The notes beneath the pieces were generated by a model that worked only from the letters and a program-made list of their open reading frames with translations, made no database searches and had not been told where the DNA came from. Position numbers and translations under genes: made by a program. A stretch of DNA of 51,508 nt from Verrucomicrobiota bacterium (GTDB taxonomy: Bacteria > Verrucomicrobiota > Verrucomicrobiia > Limisphaerales > JADLHS01). The stretch covers positions 1-51,508 of the forward strand of contig JANXWY010000407.1 of the NCBI GenBank assembly GCA_025350905.1, in the 5' to 3' direction. The number at the start of each line of letters is the position of its first letter. Position 1 is the stretch's first letter. Of this stretch, positions 17,244 to 25,359 are shown piece by piece.

Positions 17244-17468
17244 GGGTGCGACTGGAAGTGGCGGTCAGCCTAGGTAGCGGCCAGGCATCCGTGCCTGCCG
17301 TAGAGCCGGGGCTTCCAGCCCGGCGGCCACGCCACGCATCGTCCGCCGCGTGGGAGCTTTCGGAGGTCGGCCCGGCTTCGGAACATTACTTCCGGACGGC
17401 AAGGATGCACGCCCTTTACGTCAGGCCGGGAGGCCTGACGCTACGTTGACCGACACTTCCGGTCGCAC
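17244..17468 (+). mobile_element. Inverted-repeat element, copy B (about 225 bp, same ends, different core)
   Basis: It starts GGGTGCGACTGGAAGTGGCG at 17244 and ends with the complementary CCGACACTTCCGGTCGCAC at 17468. The ends match copies A and C, but the core is unrelated, with its own hairpins (for example GGCCAGGCATCC/GTGCCTGCC, GGGGCTTCCAGCCC and GTCAGGCCGGGAGGCCTGAC). It lies just 9 bp after the stop codon of the PPi-PEPCK gene. Confidence 0.7.
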
Positions 17469-17477
17469 AACTGGGGG

Positions 17478-20400
17478 TCAGCTCGCGGTCAGGTACGCAT
17501 CCATCGGTTCCGCGCCCAAGGTGCCGGAAAGTGTCTGCCAGTACTCCACCGCTTCCACGGTGGCCAGCATTTGCCGGGCGGCCGTCAGGCGCGCCGCGAT
17601 GCCCAGCCGTTGGGCTTCATCGGCATGGCTGCCCCGTTTCAAAAATTTGTCCAGGTATTCGACGTGGCGCCGCCACAGCCCCCGGTCCACGGCTTGTTTG
17701 GCTTGAAGCCGCCGGGCATACCATTCGCTCGCCAGCAGGTTTTCGCGCGTGAAAAGCTGACGCACGTCGGGATGGTTGAGCCCCTTCCCCTCCCACGTGT
17801 CCCGCGCCATGATCTCCAACAGCGCGCGCAAGGGCGGACACGCCTGCGCAATGCTGCCGTCGGCAAAATACATCTGCGCGACGCGTTGCTGCGTGGTGAC
17901 GATGTTGTCCATGCCGTCGGCGAAAATGGCCGCATCCTGCAACTCGGGACGTAGCATCTCCGCCGTGAAGACCGCGTGCGGATGGTTGAACACCCGCCCA
18001 AAGAAGGCATGGACGAACCGAATATTGATGCGGTAACCGAGGCGGCTCGCTTGCACCGTTTTCCCGTCAAATTCAAAGTCTTCACATCGTTCGAGATAGT
18101 GATTGGCGATGAGGAACTGCGGGTCGCGCTCCGCCGGAGTCATCCGGCACCAGACCTCGGGCACCAGGAGGCTGATGTCGTGATCCACCCGGACGCGCGG
18201 ACCGACACATCCCGCCGCGGTGACAAACCCGTGATGGCCCGTGAGCAACCAGGACACGAGGGCGTTGTTCAGGTCCATGATCGGCGGCAAGGCGTTGAAC
18301 GGGCCTTTGGTCAACGCGCCTTCCGAACCCGCCCCGGTGGTCGAAGGCGATTTGCCGGTCATGCTGCAAATAAATTCCAGGAACAATTCCGGCAGCTCGA
18401 AATAATGAATCGGGTTGAACACCGCGAGCGCGCGGATGCCGGCCTCCGGCGGATTATTGCGGCGCCCGGGGAGCACGGCCGTGACTGGATTATGAATCGG
18501 CTGGCCGGGCGGAACATGGCGGCGCAGCCGGGCGGACATTTCCCCGAGATAACGATCGCGCGGTTGTTGGAGATCCGCCCGGACTTGCAAATAGCGCGGG
18601 TTCTTGCTGGGCTTGCCGTCCACGAGGCGGGGGTGAGCGGAACTGACAAAATACCCGACGCCCGGGCCTTCCGCCGCGTGGCGGATGAGCGTTTGCATGG
18701 GCTCGGTGAACTGATTGAAGCCAATGGCCTCTTCGACCATTTCGCGCGCGTCCGCCGCCGTCAGCGGTTCGTAGTTCGAAAAGAAATTGTCGCACCGCGC
18801 AAAATCGGCTTCCGTCTGTTTGTCGTAACCGCGATGGATGGCGTCGTCGGGCCGCTGGAACAACCGGCGCTCGCAATTGGTCACGAACTTCAGCGACGGG
18901 GCCGTCGCCGCCTCGGACAAATATTTCAGCCGGGCGGTTGGGACGACGACGGAGGCCGTGATGTCGTCCTCCGCCTGAATCTTGGCGGCGGGATAAAAAT
19001 CCTTCCGCAAGCCAAAGGTGCGCCACGCGCCGTCGCTCTCGAAACCCACGCGCAGGTAGGTGGTGACGAGTTTGCGATTGTCGCATTTGAGCTCGTTGCC
19101 CGGCGTGCCATTGATGATGTCCACGCTGAAATGGTCGCGCCACTTGGCGCCCCACGCGGGTTGATAGTATCGCTTCACGACGAACACCAGTTCCTTCAGA
19201 TATTGCGGGACGCTTTCCAGCCAGGCGTTGTACGCGGGCGTGAAATCGCGTTCGTCTGGCATGAGCAGCTTGATGACGGACCCCAGCGAACGTTCCGGCG
19301 CCAGCACCGCGCGGCGGTCCACCCGGGTCGGGTCCTGAAACCGGTCGGAGTAATCGCGGTTGATCAACTTCGCCACCTTGCCCAGGTCTAATTTCAGATC
19401 GGCGACGAACACGGGTCCAATCAGGACCGCATCCGTGATCGGCTTGGAGATCTCTGATTTTCCCCCGCCGGAGACGGTGCAGGGCTTATGACAAAACGTG
19501 CCTTCGGCCGCGACGCCCACCAGCCGCCAGGCCCGATTCGGCCCCGGCTTTTCCATCCGCACCTTGTAGCCGGAAGGGCGGACGTAGGTCTGACCCGGCA
19601 AAAGTTTGATCCCCTGCTCGCCGTCTGCATTCACCCAGACCACCCGCTGCGCGTGCAGATCAAACCGCGCGTTTTCCGGCACATAAAGAATGTCCGGGAA
19701 TTTTTTGTCCACGGCATAACCGGCCGGCTGCGCCGTGACCAGTTCCCCATAGCGGGCGAGGACGTCGGCCATCGTGTGGCCGAGCTGCTTCACATGGACA
19801 TCCCCGCTGAATTCCTCGCCAAGATCGTAGGCCGGAAACACCAGCGCGCCCCCGGCGTGTTCCTCTTCGCACCAACCGAACAGATTCGCGGCGTAACTGA
19901 TCTGGGTCTTGACCTCCTTCTTACAATACCCGAAATAATTGTCCGCGATCAGCGTCACGATTACACCGCTCTCGTCGCGGCAGGTGAGTTTGAACGCCCC
20001 GCCATTGTTGTAACATTCGCTCTCACTGCGCCAGCACATGCCGTCACGCCGCTGGCGTTCGGTGGCTTGATCCCAGTGGGGGAGGCCGACGGACTGCTTG
20101 GTGGCTCTGACCAGTTGCGGAGCGAGAATCACGCAGCCGGTGTGACCGGTCCAATGCTCGGTGTCGAGGCCGGCATCGTTCTCCGGCAGCATGGGATCTC
20201 CGGCGTTGCCGAAAATGTTTTCCACGAAATCCAGATTGCACACCAGGTTGCCCGGGACGAAGAATCGGACCTCCATCGTCTTCTCCGGAATGAAACCGGG
20301 CACTTCCGGGCAGACAATCGGCCGCAGCAACAAGGAGACGAAGCCTTCCGCCGGTTGCGGTTGCGTCGCCGTAAAGGGCAGGCGCATCAATTCGCGCGGC

Positions 20401-20915
20401 GGATTGAGCGCGAGGGTGAGCATTTTTGAAAATGTGACTTTCGGGACGCCGAACTTGTCGTCCGGGATGGGCAGGCCGCCCTCCGTGATGTGGAAAATGC
20501 CCTGGGTGGTGCGCCGGTCGCTAAGGGGATTGTGCAACACCCCCTGCTGGAGGCGGTACGAATTGACGATGTCGGAGGAAAAAACATCGCGATCGAACGG
20601 CAGCGACAAAATGCGCGCCAAGCCGGGGCGATCCAGCGTGAAGGTGCGCAACGGCAGCCGCGGGACCGGAACATCCTGCAGGTAATCATAGAGAAAAGTC
20701 TGGAGGCGCTGGTCGGCGGGGCAAAGATACTGACCCAGCAGCCGGTCCTTTTCCTGAAACTGCGCCGCGAACGCGGCCACGATATCCGGCGCTTTCGCAC
20801 CCTCCGCACCCGCCACCGGCGGGAAACCCAGTAAGGCCAGTTTGATGTTGATGTAGGTGATCAACTGGCTGGCCGTGAACGTCGGCGCATTCGCCGTGGC
20901 ATTAGATTCAACCAT
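17478..20915 (-). CDS. PPi-dependent phosphoenolpyruvate carboxykinase (PPi-PEPCK)
   Basis: 1145 residues (~130 kDa), the size of PPi-PEPCK first described from Propionibacterium and Entamoeba, which interconverts oxaloacetate + PPi and PEP + Pi + CO2 and is about twice as long as ATP/GTP PEPCK. Recognised blocks: DRRTTQGIFHITEGGLPIPDDK, VCNLDFVENIFGNAGDP, WTGHTGCVILAP, YFGYCKKEVKTQISYAANLFG, the Gly-rich CHKPCTVSGGGKSEISK beginning at C475 (P-loop-like and metal region), FQRPDDAIHRGYDKQ, GRRNNPPEAG, and MTGKSPSTTGAGSEGALTKG beginning at M852. No signal peptide, so cytosolic. The gene is isolated, flanked on both sides by members of an inverted-repeat element family. Identification is from family memory; the motifs are dense enough to make it likely. 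Confidence 0.88.
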   Translation of the reverse strand: MVESNATANAPTFTASQLITYINIKLALLGFPPVAGAEGAKAPDIVAAFAAQFQEKDRLLGQYLCPADQRLQTFLYDYLQDVPVPRLPLRTFTLDRPGLARILSLPFDRDVFSSDIVNSYRLQQGVLHNPLSDRRTTQGIFHITEGGLPIPDDKFGVPKVTFSKMLTLALNPPRELMRLPFTATQPQPAEGFVSLLLRPIVCPEVPGFIPEKTMEVRFFVPGNLVCNLDFVENIFGNAGDPMLPENDAGLDTEHWTGHTGCVILAPQLVRATKQSVGLPHWDQATERQRRDGMCWRSESECYNNGGAFKLTCRDESGVIVTLIADNYFGYCKKEVKTQISYAANLFGWCEEEHAGGALVFPAYDLGEEFSGDVHVKQLGHTMADVLARYGELVTAQPAGYAVDKKFPDILYVPENARFDLHAQRVVWVNADGEQGIKLLPGQTYVRPSGYKVRMEKPGPNRAWRLVGVAAEGTFCHKPCTVSGGGKSEISKPITDAVLIGPVFVADLKLDLGKVAKLINRDYSDRFQDPTRVDRRAVLAPERSLGSVIKLLMPDERDFTPAYNAWLESVPQYLKELVFVVKRYYQPAWGAKWRDHFSVDIINGTPGNELKCDNRKLVTTYLRVGFESDGAWRTFGLRKDFYPAAKIQAEDDITASVVVPTARLKYLSEAATAPSLKFVTNCERRLFQRPDDAIHRGYDKQTEADFARCDNFFSNYEPLTAADAREMVEEAIGFNQFTEPMQTLIRHAAEGPGVGYFVSSAHPRLVDGKPSKNPRYLQVRADLQQPRDRYLGEMSARLRRHVPPGQPIHNPVTAVLPGRRNNPPEAGIRALAVFNPIHYFELPELFLEFICSMTGKSPSTTGAGSEGALTKGPFNALPPIMDLNNALVSWLLTGHHGFVTAAGCVGPRVRVDHDISLLVPEVWCRMTPAERDPQFLIANHYLERCEDFEFDGKTVQASRLGYRINIRFVHAFFGRVFNHPHAVFTAEMLRPELQDAAIFADGMDNIVTTQQRVAQMYFADGSIAQACPPLRALLEIMARDTWEGKGLNHPDVRQLFTRENLLASEWYARRLQAKQAVDRGLWRRHVEYLDKFLKRGSHADEAQRLGIAARLTAARQMLATVEAVEYWQTLSGTLGAEPMDAYLTAS

Positions 20916-20969
20916 ATCGAAGTTCTTTTAGCGTACCACTTTCGGATTAACAAGCCTGCGCCCGCGCGC

Positions 20970-21143
20970 GGGTGCGACTGGAAGTGGCGGTCAACCCGGG
21001 TGGTAGGAGTGTTCGCGCTGCGAACACTCCACCCGCGCCGAGCGGGCGGAACGTGCGGTGACTCGGACGTGCCGCTGGACGCGGCACGACGGCTCGCAGC
21101 GCGAGCCGTTCTACCACACTGACCGCCACTTCCAGTCGCACCC
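20970..21143 (-). mobile_element. Inverted-repeat element, copy C (174 bp, reverse orientation of copy A)
   Basis: Its reverse complement is nearly identical to copy A at 8450-8623 along the full 174 bp, with only scattered substitutions (for example in the GGCGCGGGTGGAGTG stem). The same three internal hairpins are present. It lies 54 bp upstream of the PPi-PEPCK start codon, where it may also influence transcription of that gene. Confidence 0.8.
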
Positions 21144-21346
21144 CCCCGCGCGCCAGCAATCTCGGAAGGTTGATTCCGATTCGCTATGAGGTGAGGTCTG
21201 GAGAAATCTCGCTCGGCAACTCGACTGCACTGTGAGGGTTGACGGCGGCGCGAGACGACACGCCTCCGGTATTTGGACCGGGCTTTGTTTTCTGCGTGTG
21301 TTGGTTTGTCAAAGCATACCGTTCCGAACCGACCGCCCCCGGTCTC

Positions 21347-22084
21347 TCACCCGCTGTGAAACCATTGTTCCCACGGCAAATCTTCTTCCAACGCCCGATC
21401 CAATTCCTGGGTCAGAGCCTTGGCGGTCAAGGCGCCCAGGCGTATCAGCTTATTGTGCAACTGGGCCAACGCCGTGAAGACCGTGAAGCCCAGCAACAAG
21501 ATCAGCATCTGCGCCAGCATGGAAGCCGGTTCATCATGGTAGCAGTGTTCCAGATGGCAGGCTTGAGTTAATTCGTTGAAGGCTTGGTTTTCAATCCCCC
21601 AGCGGCGGTGACCCGACTGATAAATCACCTGGGCGCCGTAGCCATCCAGTCCGTCGCTGGCGCCCCATAACCATTGACTTTGGCGGGACGTGCGCGGCTT
21701 GATTCCAGCGCGAACCCGTGCTTCCTCCTAGTGTTCCTCGGAACGCACGACCCGAAAAGGCTTGCCCTGGCTTGCGCTGAAATGGAGGTCTTTGACTTCC
21801 CACAACCGCACCTGTTTATCTCGGGCTGGGTCTGCAAAAGCCAACAGCGGCTTCTGACCCTGGCTTAATTGCAGCGCCTCGTGATAGGCTGCCATGCGCT
21901 CCTGCTTGAACACCACCACCCATTGCCCGCCCCGCTTTTCGACGGCGCGCAGAAACGGGCCTCGCACGTATCCGGCTTCCACCGTGATCGCGTCAAAGAA
22001 GCGCGGACCGTAAACCCGGCGCAGCAGCGTCTTGAGACCAAATACCTTCTGGGCATACTGGAGGAATCGGGCCAGGCGGTTCAC
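21347..22084 (-). pseudogene. Decayed DDE transposase (IS4-like), N-truncated and with an in-frame TAG
   Basis: One frame of 246 codons starts at a GTG overlapping the upstream stop (GTGA) and is broken by a TAG at 21728-21730. Before the stop it reads YGPRFFDAITVEAGYVRGPF, VVVFKQERMAAYHEA, VRLWEVKDLHFSAS, VVRSEEH; after it, ARVRAG, SQWLWGASDGLDGYGAQVIYQSG, HRRWGIENQAFNELTQ, the C-terminal Y-R-E signature of IS4-type transposases. Where EEH-stop occurs a Trp codon (TGG) is likely ancestral. The N-terminal part, with the first catalytic Asp, is missing, so the element is dead. No clear terminal inverted repeats were found. Confidence 0.8.
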
Positions 22085-22335
22085 GGCTGTTTGTGCGAGG
22101 ACTTCTCCCGGCGCAGCCGTTCGGCGTTGATCTGGGAGAGTTCTTCCATTCTGTCATAAAAGACGTTGAAGGCGGCCGCCGCCGCGCGGGCCCGGTCCTG
22201 GCCGGCGGGCGTCCGGAGCAAAAACTTGTTCACCTTTCCCGCCGCCAGGCATTGAGTCAGATAATAGAAAGGACCGTTTTTTGTCCCTGGGCGCAGGCGC
22301 AATTGGGTTTCGGCGCAGGGTGTAGCCGGCGCCAC
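22081..22335 (-). pseudogene. Transposon-associated small ORF (DUF6788-like), frameshifted at N-terminus
   Basis: The frame reads NGPFYYLTQCLAAGKVNKFL and then AAFNVFYDRMEELSQINAERLR, resembling short DUF6788-type proteins carried next to transposases. These normally begin with a C-G-x-P-x-C-x-C-A-Q-G zinc-knuckle-like motif. That motif is visible here only in a neighbouring frame (PKPNCACAQGQK, about 22270-22310), indicating a frameshift at the A-run near 22275. Its stop overlaps the transposase GTG by 4 bp, so the pair was once coupled. Confidence 0.5.
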
Positions 22336-22344
22336 CGTCAGGGC

Positions 22345-23454
22345 TCACCGGTTTCGCACGAACAGCTTGCCCGGCAACTGGCGCACCACGCGTTTCATTT
22401 CCAAACTCAACAAGGCCACGCTCACCGTCGAGCTCGGCAGGCCGCTGGCCCGGATCACTTCGTCAATCGTAGTTTCATCAGCGGATTTGAGCGCGTCGTA
22501 AACTTTTTGTTCCGTCGCCGAAAGTTCCAGCGTGGGCAGTACGCCGGTTTCGCCGGGCGACGGTGGACGGTTGCTCCCGGGAAACAAATATTCAAACTCG
22601 CTCAGAATGTCCTCCGCGCCTTCGCACAATTTTGCGCCCTTCTTGATCAGGTCGTGACACCCTTTGCTCCGCGGCGAATCAATCCGACCCGGTACCGCGA
22701 AGACCTGCCGCCCGTATTCGGTCGCGAAGTTGGCGGTGATGAGCGCGCCGCTGGTGAGGTTGGCCTCGACGACTACCGTGCCCAGCGTCATGCCGGCCAC
22801 GATGCGGTTGCGAATCGCAAACGATTGCCGGTCGCCGTTGCGATTGAAGGGAAACTGCGTCATGACCGCGCCGTTGGCCGCGATGCGCTCGAACAATTCT
22901 GCGTTCTCCGGGGGAAAGACAATGTTGATTCCGGTGCCGAGTACGCAAATCGTCCGGCCCTTCGCGCTCAACGCGCCCTGATGCGCCGCCGTGTCGATCC
23001 CGCGCGCCCCACCGCTGACCACGGTGACGCCGACATAGGCCAGTTGATACGCGAGCTTGCGCGCCGTCTCGATGCCGTAATGGGTCGTCTGGCGCGAACC
23101 GACCATGGCCACGCCGTTCTTGTCCTTCGCGGTCAACGCGCCCCGCACGTACAGCACCAGCGGCGGATCATAAATCTGGCGCAGGGATTCCGGATACACC
23201 GCGTCGCTTTGGGTCAGGACGTGACAGCCAAAATCCTGGATACGCTTGAGCTCGCTGGCGAGGTCCACCGTTTTTTCCCAGCCGGCGATGGCTTCCGCGG
23301 TGTCGTCCCCGATGCCGCGCGCCTGGAGCAACTGATGTTTGGAGGCGGCGAGGATGGCCGGAGCTTCTCCAAAATGTTCCAGCAAGGACCGGGCACGCAC
23401 CGGACCCACGCCTTCAATCAAGTTGAGCGCCACATGTGCTTCGCGGGAGTCCAT
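22345..23454 (-). CDS. dprA: DNA-processing protein DprA (Smf)
   Basis: 369 residues. DprA protects incoming single-stranded DNA and loads RecA during natural transformation. Domain order: N-terminal SAM/HhH-like part (ALNLIEGVGPVRARSLLEHFG, ARGIGDDTAEAI), the extended Rossmann fold (about 80-285) with MVGSRQTTHYG (117-127), VVSGGARGIDTAAHQGAL (145-162), GTGINIVFPPEN, FPFNRNGDRQSFAIRNRIVAG and VVVEANLTSGALITA, and a C-terminal winged helix (about 300-369; LSATEQKVYDALKSADETTI). All key blocks are intact. No competence genes adjoin, though a type IV pilus-like operon lies 9 kb away. Confidence 0.95.
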   Translation of the reverse strand: MDSREAHVALNLIEGVGPVRARSLLEHFGEAPAILAASKHQLLQARGIGDDTAEAIAGWEKTVDLASELKRIQDFGCHVLTQSDAVYPESLRQIYDPPLVLYVRGALTAKDKNGVAMVGSRQTTHYGIETARKLAYQLAYVGVTVVSGGARGIDTAAHQGALSAKGRTICVLGTGINIVFPPENAELFERIAANGAVMTQFPFNRNGDRQSFAIRNRIVAGMTLGTVVVEANLTSGALITANFATEYGRQVFAVPGRIDSPRSKGCHDLIKKGAKLCEGAEDILSEFEYLFPGSNRPPSPGETGVLPTLELSATEQKVYDALKSADETTIDEVIRASGLPSSTVSVALLSLEMKRVVRQLPGKLFVRNR

Positions 23455-23657
23455 GCGCCGTGATTAGCGGGGAAAAGCAACGGATGCAAGCCGGGAAAAA
23501 GCCAGGGTAAAGCGAAGGCGGTCGTTGCCTCCCGGCCGCCGTTATGGCCGAGCTACCAACCAGGCCGGCGACGAAGACCGGTGACATCATTTTCCAAGCG
23601 TCATCGGGCTGAACTTGGAGCGAATGCGTGGGATCGCCGGGCGCGTTTCCCGGCGCC

Positions 23658-24203
23658 TCAATGCATCGACCGGTAAATCACGTTCGTGGCAAACAGCGCG
23701 ATCATGATCACGCAAATGGAAAATTTGCCGACGACTCCTATCAACAGCCCGATCACCGCACCGGTGCCCGCCTTGGCCGCAATTTTTGCTTCCTGCCCAC
23801 CGAGCATCTCGAACAGCATGGCGCCCAAAAAGGGTCCGAGAATAATCCCCGGCAAGCTGAAGAAAAGTCCGATGATGCCACCGATCACCGCCCCGACGGC
23901 CCCGCGCCAGGTCGCCCCAAATCTTTTCGCGCCGAGCGCACCGGCCAGGAAATCGAACCCAAATGAAACCACTGTGAGGACGACCAGGGCGACAAGTCCC
24001 GTGTTGTTAATGCTGGCGGCGCCAAAATAAACTCGATGCCCAATCGCGGCCACCAACACGATGGGCGTGCCGGGCACGACCGGCAGAATGCTGCCGAGGA
24101 GACCCAGCAGCATCACCACCAGCGTCAGACTCAGCCCGATGATTTGTTCCCAGGTCACGGCGACAAGGTTAGCACAGTCATGCTGCCAAGGGCATCCGTT
24201 CAT
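23658..24203 (-). CDS. DUF456 family membrane protein
   Basis: 181 residues with several membrane helices: IIGLSLTLVVMLLGLLGSILPVVPGTPIVLV, GLVALVVLTVVSFGFDFLAGALGAKRFGAT, AVGAVIGGIIGLFFSLPGIILGPFLGAMLFEM, and AGTGAVIGLLIGVVGKFSICVIMIALF. The glycine-zipper-like segments and the motif PGTPIVL followed by FxxGPFLGA are characteristic of DUF456; the function is unknown. The ATG at 24203 is supported by AAGGTG seven bases upstream; a GTG at 24158 is an alternative start. It is divergent from the methyltransferase gene. Confidence 0.8.
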   Translation of the reverse strand: MNGCPWQHDCANLVAVTWEQIIGLSLTLVVMLLGLLGSILPVVPGTPIVLVAAIGHRVYFGAASINNTGLVALVVLTVVSFGFDFLAGALGAKRFGATWRGAVGAVIGGIIGLFFSLPGIILGPFLGAMLFEMLGGQEAKIAAKAGTGAVIGLLIGVVGKFSICVIMIALFATNVIYRSMH

Positions 24204-24272
24204 TTGACATCACCTTGGCTTCCCGGTTGCCTCGGCGGACAGAATGGAGGACAATTCAACCGCGCCGTTCCC

Positions 24273-25196
24273 ATGCAACCGCAACCTCACTCGGCCGATC
24301 AGTTCGGCTCGCAACGCGACTTTTGGTGGCATCGCGATTTTCTTGATCTCATGGCCACGCGTTGGCGGCTGCGCGAAGCCACGTCGCTTGCGGACATCGG
24401 GTGTGGACAGGGACACTGGTCGCGCCTGCTGTATCGCTACTTGCGCGCGCCCGCGCTGTTGACCGGGGTTGATCGTGAGCCGCAGTGGGTAACCGCGGTG
24501 GCGCATAATTTCCGCCGCGCCTTTCCGCATGTAGCTCCGGACCAGTTTGCCTTCCTGGTAGGGGATGCCACCCAGCTCCCGCTCCCGGACAACACGTTCG
24601 ACGTCGTCACCTGCCAGACCCTGCTCATGCATCTGGCGCAGCCCAAGACGGCGCTGCGTGAAATGCTCCGCATTCTGCGTCCCGGCGGGCTGCTGATTTG
24701 CGTCGAGCCCAACAACTTGTGGAATTACCTGGCCTTCACCTCGCTTACGCCGGCCGAACCCGTCGAGACCATCGTGCGCCGTTTTGAATTCTGGTTACGC
24801 TATCATCGCGGCAAGATGGCGGCGGGCCAGGGCGACCACACGCTGGGCGATTTGCTCCCCGGATATTTCGCCGAGCTGGGACTGACCGAAATCGCCGTGC
24901 ATCAATCCGACCGAACCGCCTCACTCTTTCCGCCCTACGACAGCCCGGAGCAACAGGCGATCCTCGAACAAGAGCGCACAGCGAAAGCTTCGGCCAGCGG
25001 ACAGTGGAATCGTGAAGCCGTGCGCCGAAGCGTCTTGGACGGTGGTGGCACGGAGGAATTCTTCGAGCGCGGGTTTGCAGAACTGCTGGAGAAATTCGCG
25101 CAAGAACAGCAAGCCATCCGCGCCGGCACCTTTCACGCCGCCGGTGCCGGCATGCACTATCTGGTGTCCGGCCGGAAACCCTCAGGTCGTGACTGA
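24273..25196 (+). CDS. Class I SAM-dependent methyltransferase
   Basis: 307 residues. Motif I is LADIGCGQGHWSRLL, followed by an acidic ribose-binding Asp in LTGVDREPQW, motif II/III as FLVGDATQLPLPDNTFDVVTCQTLLMHL and motif IV RILRPGGLLICVEPNN, the pattern of Methyltransf_11/25. The C-terminal 100 residues (LPGYFAELGLTEIAVHQSDRT onward) are less conserved and may carry the substrate site. The substrate is unknown. The start at 24273 precedes the first conserved residues; the frame is open further upstream but overlaps the divergent DUF456 gene. Confidence 0.85.
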   Translation: MQPQPHSADQFGSQRDFWWHRDFLDLMATRWRLREATSLADIGCGQGHWSRLLYRYLRAPALLTGVDREPQWVTAVAHNFRRAFPHVAPDQFAFLVGDATQLPLPDNTFDVVTCQTLLMHLAQPKTALREMLRILRPGGLLICVEPNNLWNYLAFTSLTPAEPVETIVRRFEFWLRYHRGKMAAGQGDHTLGDLLPGYFAELGLTEIAVHQSDRTASLFPPYDSPEQQAILEQERTAKASASGQWNREAVRRSVLDGGGTEEFFERGFAELLEKFAQEQQAIRAGTFHAAGAGMHYLVSGRKPSGRD

Positions 25197-25359
25197 ATAG
25201 AAGCATTTTGCTTTGAGCCGCGGGCCCGGGGGCCGCGAAGCGGGCCCCGTCGCGACGGATGAATGAGTCGGAAAGAAGCGATTGACCAGTTCCGTTGGCA
25301 GAGTGGCCCACATTAACCAAAGGCCGCACCCCGCCGCCAACGCAGCCAATGCTACCGGT

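Noticed and set aside
17976-19391. Long open frame (471 codons) on the plus strand
   Set aside because: Antisense shadow of the PPi-PEPCK gene; Arg/His-rich composition and no domain.
22093-23463. Long open frame (456 codons) on the plus strand
   Set aside because: Antisense to dprA and the dead transposon; no family resemblance.
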